Shown here piece after piece: positions 44,901 to 52,928 of a DNA stretch of 64,000 bases (position 1 is the first letter of the stretch; every line of letters begins with the position of its first letter). The DNA is taken from NCBI RefSeq assembly GCF_017573465.1, contig NZ_JAGEPF010000030.1, forward strand, positions 62,001 to 126,000, given 5' to 3'. The notes beneath the pieces are model-generated. The model was not told the DNA's origin, did no database searches, and worked only from the letters and a program-made list of their open reading frames with translations. The position numbers and the translations under genes are program-made. The DNA is from Actinomadura violacea (GTDB taxonomy: Bacteria; Actinomycetota; Actinomycetes; Streptosporangiales; Streptosporangiaceae).

Positions 44901-44941
44901 GGCGAAGCGCCGGAGACCGCAGCGGTCTCCGGCGCTTCGCC
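44901..44941. terminator. Second of two long hairpins, before the cbs stop
   Basis: Perfect 18-bp stem GGCGAAGCGCCGGAGACC / GGTCTCCGGCGCTTCGCC with a 5-nt loop. It lies 27 bp from the cbs stop and probably serves cbs while the upstream hairpin serves the MMPL gene. Confidence 0.8.
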
Positions 44942-44968
44942 GCGTCCGGGCCCGGGGCCCTCGGGACG

Positions 44969-46357
44969 TCAGTTGTCGGGGTCGGCCAGGTAGGCGAGGA
45001 GGTCCTGGCGGGTGATGAGGCCCTTCGGCTTGCCGTCCACGAGGACGACGGCGGCGCCCGAGCGCTCCAGCACGCCGACGGCCTTGCTCACCGGCTCCCC
45101 GGACCCGATCGTCGGCAGCGGCGGCGACATGTGCGCCTCGACCGGGTCCAGCAGGCCGGTGCGCTCCTTGACCAGGACGTCGAGCAGCTCGCTCTCGACG
45201 ACCGAGCCGATCACCTCGGCCGCCATCACCGGCGGCTCCTCCTTCATCACCGGCAGCTGCGACACCTCGTACTCGCGCATGATCGAGATCGCGGTCTGCA
45301 CGCTCTCGTACGGGTGGACGTGCACGAACTCCGGGAGCGTGCCGCCCTTGCGGGTCAGCACCTCCGCCACGCGGGCCTCCTCGGTGGAGGACGGCAGGAA
45401 CCCGTAGTCCTCCATCCAGCTGTCGTTGAAGATCTTGCTGAGGTAGCCGCGGCCGCCGTCCGGCAGCAGGACGACGATGACCGCGTCGGGGCCGGCCGTG
45501 GCGGCGACGCGCAGCGCGGCGACGACCGCCATCCCGCACGAGCCGCCGACCAGCAGCGCCTCCTCGCGGGCCAGGCGGCGGGTCATCAGGAAGGAGTCCT
45601 TGTCGGAGACCGCGATGACGTCGTCGCAGATGTCGCGGTCGTAGGTCTCCGGCCAGATGTCCTCGCCGACGCCCTCGGTCAGGTAGGGGCGGCCCGAGCC
45701 GCCCGAGTACACCGAGCCCTCCGGGTCGGCGCCGATGATCTTGACGCGGCCGCCGGACACCTCCTTGAGGTACTTGCCGGTGCCGCTGATCGTGCCGCCG
45801 GTGCCGATGCCCGCGACGAAGTGGGTGATGCGGCCCTCGGTCTGCTCCCACAGCTCCGGCCCGGTCGTCTCGTAGTGCGACACCGGGTTCTGCGGGTTGG
45901 TGTACTGGTTCGGCTTCCACGCGCCTGGGATCTCGGCGGCGAGCCGGTCGGAGACCGAGTAGTAGGAGTCGGGGTGCTCCGGCGAGACGGCGGTCGGGCA
46001 GACGACGACCTCCGCGCCGTACGCGCGCAGCACGTCCACCTTGTCCTTGGCGACCTTGTCCGGGCAGACGAAGACGCACTTGTAGCCGCGCTCCTGCGCG
46101 ACGATGGCCAGCCCGACGCCGGTGTTGCCGGAGGTCGGCTCGACGATCGTGCCGCCCGGCCTGAGCGCGCCGGACGCCTCGGCGGCGTCGATCATCCGGA
46201 CCGCGATGCGGTCCTTCACCGAGCCGCCGGGGTTGAAGTACTCCACCTTGGCCAGCACCTGCGGGCCGCGGTCGCGCGGCGTGCCCCCGGTCACCTTGCG
46301 CAGCCGAACGAGAGGGGTGTTGCCCATCAGCTCGACGAGCGAATCGTGTACGTGCAC
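44969..46357 (-). CDS. cbs: Cystathionine beta-synthase with C-terminal CBS pair
   Basis: PLP enzyme condensing serine with homocysteine to cystathionine, 462 aa. GTG at 46357 (VHVHDSLVELMGNTPLVRL) is chosen, with AAGGACG just upstream; homology begins there. PLP Lys48 in FNPGGSVKDRIA; EPTSGNTGVGLAIVA and GIGTGGTISGTGKYLKE are the PLP-pocket loops. Residues about 320-462 form two CBS domains that can bind an adenosyl ligand. Bacterial haem-binding N-terminal extension is absent. With metB it supports the transsulfuration route linking methionine and cysteine, which also feeds mycothiol synthesis. Divergent from the SGNH hydrolase; gap of 188 bp holds no further gene. Confidence 0.96.
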   Translation of the reverse strand: MHVHDSLVELMGNTPLVRLRKVTGGTPRDRGPQVLAKVEYFNPGGSVKDRIAVRMIDAAEASGALRPGGTIVEPTSGNTGVGLAIVAQERGYKCVFVCPDKVAKDKVDVLRAYGAEVVVCPTAVSPEHPDSYYSVSDRLAAEIPGAWKPNQYTNPQNPVSHYETTGPELWEQTEGRITHFVAGIGTGGTISGTGKYLKEVSGGRVKIIGADPEGSVYSGGSGRPYLTEGVGEDIWPETYDRDICDDVIAVSDKDSFLMTRRLAREEALLVGGSCGMAVVAALRVAATAGPDAVIVVLLPDGGRGYLSKIFNDSWMEDYGFLPSSTEEARVAEVLTRKGGTLPEFVHVHPYESVQTAISIMREYEVSQLPVMKEEPPVMAAEVIGSVVESELLDVLVKERTGLLDPVEAHMSPPLPTIGSGEPVSKAVGVLERSGAAVVLVDGKPKGLITRQDLLAYLADPDN

Positions 46358-46545
46358 CGCGACGTCCTTGTCGTTCAGTGTGTCGGAATTCGGCGGGTCG
46401 CGTCCCCGTTCCAGCGAGTACCAGTGGGTAACCGGACCGCGGCGAAGGAGGGATGCCCCGGGTCCGACGGTAGCCGAGATCGGCCGCCGCGGGTATCGAT
46501 CACCGCCCGCGGGGGTACAACTCAATCACGGAGGGTCAACGGAAC

Positions 46546-47562
46546 ATGCTGAGAGCGTTCACGGCGCGCCGGATCGCGGCCGCCGCGGCCTACGGAGGCG
46601 GGGGCATCACGGCCCTCGGCGGGATCACGTTCGGGCTGCTGGTGGCCGAGGCCAAGCTCGCCCGCAGGATCATCCAGGCGACGCCGAACGGGGATCCGCC
46701 GGTGGCGGACGGCCTGTACGGCGGGGCGCTCTCCGGCACGCCGCTGTCGCTGGTGATGCTGGGCGACTCGACGGGCGCGGGGCTCGGCGTGCACACCGCG
46801 GGCGAGACGCCGGGCGCGGTGCTGGCGGCGGGCCTGTCGGCGGTCGCGGGACGGCCCGTCCGGATGACGAACGTGTCGCGCTCGGGCGCGCAGTCGGCGG
46901 AGCTCGGCGCCCAGACCGACCAGGCGCTGCAGGTCCGGCCGGACATCGCGGTGATCATGATCGGCGCGAACGACGTGACCAACCGGGTGCCGCCGGGCAC
47001 CGCCGTGCGGTACCTGTCGGACGCGGTGGAGCGGCTGCGCGCGGCGGGTTGCCAGGTGGTGGTCGGGACGTGCCCGGACCTCGGCACGATCAAGCCGGTG
47101 ATGCAGCCGCTGCGGTGGATCGCGCGGCGGGCGAGCCGGCAGCTGGCGGCGGCGCAGACGATCGCGGTGGTGGAGCAGGGCGCGCGGTCGGTGTCGCTCG
47201 GCGACCTGCTGGGCCGCGAGTTCGCCGCCGATCCGCTCAGGATGTTCAGCGAGGACCGGTACCACCCGTCCGCGCGGGGGTACGCGGCGGCGGCGGGGGC
47301 GCTGCTGCCGTCGATGGCGCACGCGCTCGACCTGGAGCCGGACCTGGACGCGCTGCCCGCGCCGCGGCTCGGCGAGGGCGTGCTCCCGGTGTACCTGGCG
47401 GCGGCCGAGGCCGCGGAGGTCTCCGGCACGGAGGTGTCGGGCGCCTCCGTCGCGGGCCGCGAGCGGGGCCCGCGGGGGCGGTGGGCCCGGCTGCTGCGGC
47501 GCCGCTCGGAGCCGTCCGCCGACACCACGCCGGCCCCGACCGTGGCGCCGGACGTCGCCTGA
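46546..47562 (+). CDS. SGNH/GDSL hydrolase with N-terminal membrane anchor
   Basis: 338 aa. The N-terminal helix (RRIAAAAAYGGGGITALGGITFGLLVAEAKL, about 6-36) is probably a signal anchor. Catalytic blocks of the SGNH family are visible: LSLVMLGDSTGAGLG (block I, Ser74-like in GDS), SRSGAQSAELGAQ (block II Gly), IGANDVTNRVPPGT (block III Asn) and EDRYHPSARGYAAAA (block V Asp and His). The active site is therefore extracytoplasmic if the anchor is used. A disordered C-terminus of about 60 residues follows. It matches the mycobacterial GDSL protein beside cbs and fadA3 (Rv1075c). Substrate unknown; an ester hydrolase of lipid or glycan is likely. Confidence 0.9.
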   Translation: MLRAFTARRIAAAAAYGGGGITALGGITFGLLVAEAKLARRIIQATPNGDPPVADGLYGGALSGTPLSLVMLGDSTGAGLGVHTAGETPGAVLAAGLSAVAGRPVRMTNVSRSGAQSAELGAQTDQALQVRPDIAVIMIGANDVTNRVPPGTAVRYLSDAVERLRAAGCQVVVGTCPDLGTIKPVMQPLRWIARRASRQLAAAQTIAVVEQGARSVSLGDLLGREFAADPLRMFSEDRYHPSARGYAAAAGALLPSMAHALDLEPDLDALPAPRLGEGVLPVYLAAAEAAEVSGTEVSGASVAGRERGPRGRWARLLRRRSEPSADTTPAPTVAPDVA

Positions 47563-47594
47563 CGCCGGGGCCCGCGCGAGGGATCTTCGTGCAG

Positions 47595-47623
47595 GTGAGT
47601 AAGCGGACACTTATTAGACTCAC
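47595..47623 (+). promoter_or_regulatory. Nested inverted repeats upstream of the thiolase gene
   Basis: GTGAGT (47595-47600) pairs with ACTCAC (47618-47623), and within it TAAG-CGGACA-CTTA (47600-47613) is a shorter palindrome. Resembles TetR/GntR operators of fatty acid catabolic genes. Located about 140 bp before the thiolase start. A possible promoter (TAGATT near 47674) lies between. Confidence 0.45.
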
Positions 47624-47761
47624 CGTCAACACAGCCCGGGGGGCCGGGTTGCGCGCCGGTCCGGCGCGCGAGCTAGATTGCTGGTGACCGGCGAGTAACA
47701 CCCGTCCGCCGCGACGGTCGCGCCGGGTCCGGAGACGGCCGCTGAGACAGGAGACCCGCAC

Positions 47762-48982
47762 ATGCCCGAGGCAGTCATCGTCGCCACCGCGCGCTCGCCC
47801 ATCGGACGCGCCTTCAAGGGGTCGCTGAAGGACATCCGGCCCGACGACCTCACCGCCCAGATGATCACCGCCGCGATGGCGAAGGTCCCCCAGCTCGACC
47901 CGTCGCAGATCGACGACCTGCTGCTCGGCTGCGGCCTGCCCGGCGGCGAGCAGGGCTACAACATGGCCCGCGTGGTGTCGGTGCTGCTCGGCTGGGACAA
48001 CGTGCCCGGCGCGACCATCACCCGGTACTGCTCGTCCTCCCTGCAGACGACCCGGATGGCGCTGCACGCGATCAAGGCCGGCGAGGCGGACGTCATCGTG
48101 TCGGCCGGCGTCGAGACCGTCAGCCGGTTCGCCAAGGGCAGCAGCGACGGCCTCCCCGACACCCAGAACCCGGTGTTCGCCGACGCGCAGGCACGCGCCG
48201 CCAAGGCCGCCGAGGGCGGCGCGGGCGTGTGGCACGACCCGCGCGAGGACGGCCAGGTCCCCGACATCTACATCGCGATGGGGCAGACCGCCGAGAACGT
48301 CGCCGGGATGCGCGGCGTCAGCCGGCAGGCGCAGGACGAGTTCGGCGTCCGCTCGCAGAACCTGGCGGAGAAGGCCCTCGCCAACGGGTTCTGGGAGAAG
48401 GACATCACCCCGGTCACCCTGCCCGACGGCACCGTGGCGGCCAAGGACGACGGCCCCCGCCCCGGCACCTCCTACGAGAAGGTGTCGCAGCTGCAGCCGG
48501 TGTTCCGCCCCGACGGGACGGTCACCGCGGGCAACTGCTGCCCGCTGAACGACGGCGCCGCCGCGGTCGTCATCATGAGCGACGCCAAGGCCGCCGAGCT
48601 CGGCATCACCCCGCTGGCGCGGATCGTCTCGACCGGCGTCACCGGCCTGTCCCCCGAGATCATGGGCCTCGGCCCGGTCGACGCGTCCCGCAAGGCGCTG
48701 GCCCGCGCCGGGATGACGATCGGCGACATCGACCTGGTCGAGATCAACGAGGCGTTCGCCGCGCAGGTGCTGCCGTCCGCCGAGGACCTCGGCATCGACC
48801 TGGACAAGCTGAACGTCAACGGCGGCGCGATCGCGGTCGGCCACCCGTTCGGCATGACCGGCGCGCGCATCACCTCCACGCTCGTGAACAGCCTGAAGTT
48901 CCACGACAAGCAGTTCGGGCTGGAGACCATGTGCGTGGGCGGCGGCCAGGGCATGGCGATGGTCCTGGAGCGGCTCTCCTGA
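47762..48982 (+). CDS. Acetyl-CoA C-acyltransferase (thiolase, FadA type)
   Basis: Thiolase of 406 aa that cleaves 3-ketoacyl-CoA in beta-oxidation or, in reverse, condenses acyl-CoAs. Nucleophilic Cys90 in TITRYCSSSLQTTRMALHAIKAGEADV; VNGGAIAVGHPFGMTGAR with the catalytic His; and CVGGGQGMAMVLE with the second Cys at the C-terminus. Also GNCCPLNDGAAAVVIMSD. The extended loop between (SGVETVSRFAKGSSDG...) is intact. Family length is normal. ATG at 47762 has a GGAG element 11 bp upstream. Neighbouring genes are cbs and the SGNH hydrolase, as in mycobacteria where fadA3 is close. A long hairpin follows directly. Confidence 0.95.
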   Translation: MPEAVIVATARSPIGRAFKGSLKDIRPDDLTAQMITAAMAKVPQLDPSQIDDLLLGCGLPGGEQGYNMARVVSVLLGWDNVPGATITRYCSSSLQTTRMALHAIKAGEADVIVSAGVETVSRFAKGSSDGLPDTQNPVFADAQARAAKAAEGGAGVWHDPREDGQVPDIYIAMGQTAENVAGMRGVSRQAQDEFGVRSQNLAEKALANGFWEKDITPVTLPDGTVAAKDDGPRPGTSYEKVSQLQPVFRPDGTVTAGNCCPLNDGAAAVVIMSDAKAAELGITPLARIVSTGVTGLSPEIMGLGPVDASRKALARAGMTIGDIDLVEINEAFAAQVLPSAEDLGIDLDKLNVNGGAIAVGHPFGMTGARITSTLVNSLKFHDKQFGLETMCVGGGQGMAMVLERLS

Positions 48983-48994
48983 GGACCGGCCCGC

Positions 48995-49037
48995 GGTGGC
49001 CCGCACCGGCGCGCTCCGGCGCCCGGTGCGGGCCACC
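48995..49037 (+). terminator. Hairpin after thiolase gene
   Basis: GGTGGCCCGCACCGG pairs with CCGGTGCGGGCCACC (14-15 bp), loop about 13 nt, followed by TGCGCTTTT, the closest to a classical intrinsic terminator in this window. Confidence 0.75.
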
Positions 49038-49060
49038 TGCGCTTTTCCGGGGATTATCCC

Positions 49061-49085
49061 CGTTACGAATGATCTACGTAACGTA
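49061..49085 (+). promoter_or_regulatory. Operator-like inverted repeat upstream of DUF4287 gene
   Basis: CGTTACG (49061-49067) and CGTAACG (49077-49083) are exact reverse complements 9 bp apart. Within the right part TACGTAACGTA (49075-49085) is a separate perfect palindrome. AT-rich context and TAGATA downstream suggest a promoter lies with it. Confidence 0.5.
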
Positions 49086-49170
49086 ATAGATAGGTCCCCG
49101 TTAGGGGGTTGTCACATACGGGCCCGTGTTGCAGAGTGCCAGGAAGAGCCCCGCGACCTGGAGGTGCCAA

Positions 49171-49398
49171 TTGTCACTGAACCACTCGCCGGAGACGCAC
49201 AGCAAGCTGATAGCCCGCATCCCGCAAGTCACAGGACGTGACATCCCCGAGTGGTTCTCCACGATCGAGAACGGTCCCTCTTTCACCCGCTGCGAGGAAC
49301 GCAGCACCTGGCTGGCCGAGGAGCACAACCTCTCCCACGGCTACGCCGCCGCTCTCGTCCGTGAACACGAACGCGCGCGCCGCGAGCGCCACTACTGA
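49171..49398 (+). CDS. DUF4287 domain-containing small protein
   Basis: 75 aa from the TTG at 49171, which has GGAGGTG 4-5 bp upstream; the frame can extend 15 codons but those are unconvincing. The sequence HSKLIARIPQVTGRDIPEWFSTIENGPSFTRCEERSTWLAEEHNLSHGYAAALVREHERARRER is the DUF4287 pattern: helix, conserved G-R-D/P-E-W, helix, and a KWLKEEHGLGHGHANALV-like block. Function is not established; the domain often accompanies DUF5655 or stands alone. It lies between a thiolase and an unusual tRNA gene. An operator-like inverted repeat precedes it. Confidence 0.82.
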   Translation: MSLNHSPETHSKLIARIPQVTGRDIPEWFSTIENGPSFTRCEERSTWLAEEHNLSHGYAAALVREHERARRERHY

Positions 49399-49543
49399 GG
49401 CGCCGCGCGCCGCCGGACGACCGGCCGCACGGCGGCCGAAAACCTCATAAGGACCTGGTGGGATCCCGCCAACGGATGCCCCCGCCGTCGTGCCGCCGCG
49501 CCGAGCGGTCGCCACGACACCGGCGCAGAGATCCCACGCGCGA

Positions 49544-49573
49544 TCAGCCCCCGCCGACAGCGGCGGGGGCTGA
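49544..49573 (-). terminator. Hairpin downstream of tRNA-like gene
   Basis: 13-bp perfect stem TCAGCCCCCGCCG / CGGCGGGGGCTGA with a 4-nt loop ACAG, 17 bp beyond the tRNA 3' end on the minus strand. Confidence 0.7.
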
Positions 49574-49589
49574 TCGGTGCGCGCACGGG

Positions 49590-49662
49590 TGCCCCTGGTC
49601 GGACTCGAACCGACACAATGGCTCTTTTAGGGAGCCCGCCTCTGCCATTGGGCTACAGGGGC
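49590..49662 (-). tRNA. Class I tRNA-like gene, apparent UAA anticodon with C33
   Basis: 73-nt cloverleaf on the minus strand. Acceptor GCCCCTG / CAGGGGC (7 perfect pairs) and discriminator A; D-arm GCCC-AATGGCAG-AGGC (one C-A mismatch); anticodon arm GGCTC-CCTAAAA-GAGCC (5 perfect pairs); 5-nt variable loop ATTGT; T-arm GTCGG-TTCGAGT-CCGAC (5 perfect pairs with the TTCGA core). The anticodon loop is CCTAAAA, so positions 34-36 read TAA and position 33 is C instead of the near-universal U. A UAA anticodon implies Leu, but leucine tRNAs have a long variable arm and this one does not. No encoded CCA. An RNA polymerase terminator follows. Amino-acid identity uncertain; a non-canonical or regulatory tRNA is possible. 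Confidence 0.85.
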
Positions 49663-49758
49663 GGCGTCATCATACCGGGACGGTGACCAGGGACACGGCG
49701 AGGCGAACGAGCCCGGCCGCGTCCCCGGCCCGGTCACCGCCCGGCGGACGGCCCGCCG

Positions 49759-51108
49759 CTACGCCGACTCGGTCGTGCGGCCCGCCGCGAGCTCGAACTC
49801 CTGGCGCGGCCACTCCAGCTCGCCGAGCGAGACGATCTCGCGCCGGAAGAACAGCGCGAGCGTCCAGTCCGCGGTGATCCGGAACTTCCGGTTGACGGTC
49901 GGCATCCGCGACAGGTGGTAGGTGCGGTGCATGACCCAGGCGGGCAGCCCGCGCAGCTTCATCCCGTAGACGTTCGCGACGCCCTTGTGCAGGCCCAGGC
50001 TCGCGACCGACCCGACGTACTTGTGCTCGTAGCGCTTGCGGGGCCGGCCGTGCAGGTCCGCCGCGATGTTGTCGCCGAGCCGCTTGGCCTGCCGCACCGC
50101 GTGCTGGGCGTTCGGCGCGGTGAACTCGGCGAACCCGGACCGGTCCGGGACGGCCGCGTTGTCCCCGGCCGTGTAGACGCCCTCGACGCCCTCGACGGTC
50201 AGCTCGTCGGTCGCCTTGATCCGGCCCTTGTCGTCCAGCGGCAGGTCGCTGCCCTTGACGACGGGGTGCGGCTTCACCCCGGCCGTCCAGACCAGGGTGC
50301 CGGCGTCGAACTCCTCGCCGTCGCTCAGCACGATGTGCCGCTTCTCCGCGGACTTCAGCATCGTCTCGAGCTTCACCTCGATGCCGCGCCGGCGCAGCGC
50401 CTCGGTCGTCCACCGGCCCATCTCGGGGCCGACCTCGGGCAGGATGCGGTCGGTCGCCTCGACCATCATCCAGCGCATGTCGGACGGGTCGATGTTCGGA
50501 TAGAACTTGCAGGCGTCGCGGGCCAGATCCTCCAGCTCGGCGAGCGCCTCGATGCCCGCGAACCCGGCGCCGACGAACACGAACGTCAGCGCGCGCCGCC
50601 GCACCTCCTCGTCATCGGGGTTGGAGGCGGCGATGTCGAGCTGGTGCAGCACGTGGTTGCGCAGGAAGATGGCCTCCTCGACGGTCTTGAAGCCGATCCC
50701 GCACTCGGCGAGGCCCGGGACGGGCAGCGTCCGCGAGATCGAGCCGAGCGCCACCACGAGCAGGTCGTAGCCCATCGTCCGCTCCGGCACGCCCGCGGTC
50801 TGCGCGCCCGCGGGACGGAGGGTGATGCTGCGCGAGGCGTGCTCGATCCTCGTCACGTAGCCGTTGACGATCCGGCAGTGCGGCAGGACGCGCCGCAGCG
50901 GCGCGACGACGTGCCGCGGTTCCAGGTTCCCGGCCGCCGCCTCCGGCAGGAACGGCTGGTAGGTCATGTAGGACTGGGGGTCGATGACGGTGACGGCGAT
51001 CTCGCCGCGCCGCAGCTCGCCGCGCAGCCGCTTCTGCAGCCGCAGGGCCGTGTACATGCCGACGTAGCCGCCGCCGACGATCACGATGTGCTTGCGCTCG
51101 GAAGGCAT
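49759..51108 (-). CDS. ndh: Type II NADH dehydrogenase (NDH-2)
   Basis: Single-subunit membrane-associated flavoenzyme moving electrons from NADH to menaquinone without proton pumping, 449 aa. FAD-binding IVGGGYVGMYTALRLQKRL (9-27), YQPFLPEAAAGNLEPRHVVAPLRR, NADH-binding VGAGFAGIEALAELEDLARD and FAD motif VYTAGDNAAVPD. The C-terminal segment WVMHRTYHLSRMPTVNRKFRITADWTLALFFRREIVSL is the amphipathic membrane-binding region of NDH-2. Length fits. Reads away from the DUF4232 lipoprotein and converges on the tRNA gene. No complex I genes in the window. Confidence 0.94.
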   Translation of the reverse strand: MPSERKHIVIVGGGYVGMYTALRLQKRLRGELRRGEIAVTVIDPQSYMTYQPFLPEAAAGNLEPRHVVAPLRRVLPHCRIVNGYVTRIEHASRSITLRPAGAQTAGVPERTMGYDLLVVALGSISRTLPVPGLAECGIGFKTVEEAIFLRNHVLHQLDIAASNPDDEEVRRRALTFVFVGAGFAGIEALAELEDLARDACKFYPNIDPSDMRWMMVEATDRILPEVGPEMGRWTTEALRRRGIEVKLETMLKSAEKRHIVLSDGEEFDAGTLVWTAGVKPHPVVKGSDLPLDDKGRIKATDELTVEGVEGVYTAGDNAAVPDRSGFAEFTAPNAQHAVRQAKRLGDNIAADLHGRPRKRYEHKYVGSVASLGLHKGVANVYGMKLRGLPAWVMHRTYHLSRMPTVNRKFRITADWTLALFFRREIVSLGELEWPRQEFELAAGRTTESA

Positions 51109-51378
51109 AACGGGAGCGATACCCGCATACGCGTGCGGATCACGCCGAGTGCGTCACAGCGGAAAGATCACCGGAAGCCGCGAACTTCCCCGGGCACCCC
51201 GGCATCTCACCGTATGTACCAACAGAGAGAGGACGGACCGGGACAGGGCCGGACGGGGGCGCCAAGCGACCGCGGACGGCGACCGGGAACAGAGGGCCGG
51301 TCGACCTCGGGACCGGGCCGCTTGGCCCAGGCCCTGCCCCACCGTCGATGACTCCCACCACGAAGGGGATGCGCGAGC

Positions 51379-52005
51379 ATGCAACGAATCATCCTGGGAA
51401 CTCTGGCCGCCGCAGCACTGGCCGCCGCGCTCACCGGATGCGACGCCAGTTTCAGCGCCAGCCCCAGCTCCGCGAACAACAGCACGAGCCCCAGCACGTC
51501 CACCCAGAACGGCTCCCCTCACAATAGCGGACCGACCCGCGGCGGCGGTACCTCCACCGGGACCGGAAGCGGCAACGGCGCCTCCGGGATCCGGCACTGC
51601 ACCACCTCCGACTTCAACGTCTCGGTGTACTCCAGCGGGGACCCGGGCGCCGGCCAGCGGTACGCCACGCTGCAGCTGGAGAACCACTCCCGGACGGCCT
51701 GCACCACCGGCGGCTGGTCCGGCCTCGGCCTGGTGAACGCCAACGGCGCGCTCCCCACGAAGGTCATCCGCGAGGGCAGCGCCAAGACCGTCACGATCCC
51801 GGCCGGCGCCTCCGCCTACGAGGAGCTGCACTACGGGGTCGTCCCGGGCGAGGGCGAGAACGGCGCGCAGTGCGAGCCGACCGCCAAGGCGGTGCACATC
51901 ATCCCGCCGAACCAGACCACGTACCTGTCGGCCAGCTGGGTCGGCAGCCCCGTCTGCCAGCACGGGCAGATCCGGCTCACCCCGATCAAGCTGGGCAAGC
52001 TCTAG
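51379..52005 (+). CDS. DUF4232 lipoprotein
   Basis: 208 aa, exported lipoprotein. Signal peptide MQRIILGTLAAAALAAALTGC with Cys21 as lipidation site (lipobox ALTGC). Ser/Asn/Thr/Gly-rich linker (about 22-72), then a beta-sandwich DUF4232 domain with four Cys (IRHCTTSDFNVSVYSS, TACTTGGWSGLGLVN, GAQCEPTAK, SPVCQHGQIRLTPI) that likely form two disulfides. The domain occurs in many actinobacterial secreted proteins, role unknown. ATG follows GAAGGGGATG. Its stop overlaps the converging UDG gene by 4 bp. Confidence 0.9.
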   Translation: MQRIILGTLAAAALAAALTGCDASFSASPSSANNSTSPSTSTQNGSPHNSGPTRGGGTSTGTGSGNGASGIRHCTTSDFNVSVYSSGDPGAGQRYATLQLENHSRTACTTGGWSGLGLVNANGALPTKVIREGSAKTVTIPAGASAYEELHYGVVPGEGENGAQCEPTAKAVHIIPPNQTTYLSASWVGSPVCQHGQIRLTPIKLGKL

Positions 52006-52823
52006 CGGTAGTCGCGGGCCCGCACGAACACCGCGTCCAGCATGTCCTCGGTGACCCGCCCGGTGAAGGTGTTCTGCTGGCTCGGGTGGTAGCAGCCCAG
52101 CAGCAGCACCGGATCGCGCCGCGCCGCCGAGGGCGGCGGCACCAGCTCGACCTCCGCGCCGTGCCCGAACTTCGGGCGCGGCCGCGGCACGCCGTACCCG
52201 GCCTGCTTCAGCGCGGGCCACACGCCCTGCCAGGCGAACCCGCCGAGGCAGACGATGCACCGGACGGAGCCCGCGACGTCCTCGACCTCGCGCGCCAGCC
52301 ACGGCAGGCACGTCGTCCGCTCCACGGGCGTCGGCTTGTTGTCGGGCGGCGCGCACCGCACGGTCGCGGCCATCCGGGTGCCGATCAGGCGCTGCCCGTC
52401 GTCGGCGCGCACGCTCGTCGCCTGCGACGCCAGGCCCACCCGGTGCAGCGAGGCGAACAGCCAGTCGCCGGACCGGTCGCCGGTGAAGATCCGGCCGGTG
52501 CGGTTGCCGCCGTGCGCCGCCGGCGCCAGCCCCACAATCATGATCCGCGGTTCCGGGTCGCCCCAGCCGGGGATCGGCCGCCCCCAGTACTCCTCGTCGG
52601 CGAACGCGCGGCGGCGCTGCACCGCGACCTTCTCGCGCCACTCCACCAGCCGGTCGCACGCCCGGCACACCGACTGCCGCGCGCACAGCTCGCCGAGGTC
52701 CGGCGCGGCGGCGGCGAGCTCGATCACCTCGCCGGCGCCGTGCGCGACGGGAGTGTCCGGGGCGGCGGGGTCGTCCGGCCATCCCGTCCCAGGTGGAACG
52801 TAGGGAGCGCGAGCATCGGTCAT
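52002..52823 (-). CDS. Type 5 uracil-DNA glycosylase (UDGb)
   Basis: DNA-repair glycosylase removing uracil (and hypoxanthine in this family) from DNA; cytoplasmic, 273 aa from the ATG at 52823 (MTDARAPYVPPG). Catalytic motif region PRIMIVGLAPAAHGGNRTGRIFTGDRSGDWLF, in which the canonical aspartate of other UDG families is absent as typical of family 5; second motif CYHPSQQNTFTGRVT. Four Cys (in LCARQSVCRACDRL and CIVCLGGFAW) probably bind the [4Fe-4S] cluster. Upstream in-frame codons exist but lack homology. Overlaps the stop of the DUF4232 gene. Divergent from the DUF2510 gene. Confidence 0.94.
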   Translation of the reverse strand: MTDARAPYVPPGTGWPDDPAAPDTPVAHGAGEVIELAAAAPDLGELCARQSVCRACDRLVEWREKVAVQRRRAFADEEYWGRPIPGWGDPEPRIMIVGLAPAAHGGNRTGRIFTGDRSGDWLFASLHRVGLASQATSVRADDGQRLIGTRMAATVRCAPPDNKPTPVERTTCLPWLAREVEDVAGSVRCIVCLGGFAWQGVWPALKQAGYGVPRPRPKFGHGAEVELVPPPSAARRDPVLLLGCYHPSQQNTFTGRVTEDMLDAVFVRARDYR

Positions 52824-52928
52824 GCCTTCGATCCTCGCACGCCCAGCCGGGCCCCCCGGTACGATGCGGGTCCGCCGGTCGGGGGCGCGGGGTGTCCGGC
52901 GCGCGCCATTGCCGAGCGGAGGCATGCC

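Noticed and set aside
49590..49662. Calling the tRNA plain tRNA-Leu(UAA), the bldA type
   Set aside because: Leucine tRNAs have a long variable arm; this has 5 nt, and position 33 is C, so a confident Leu call is not justified.
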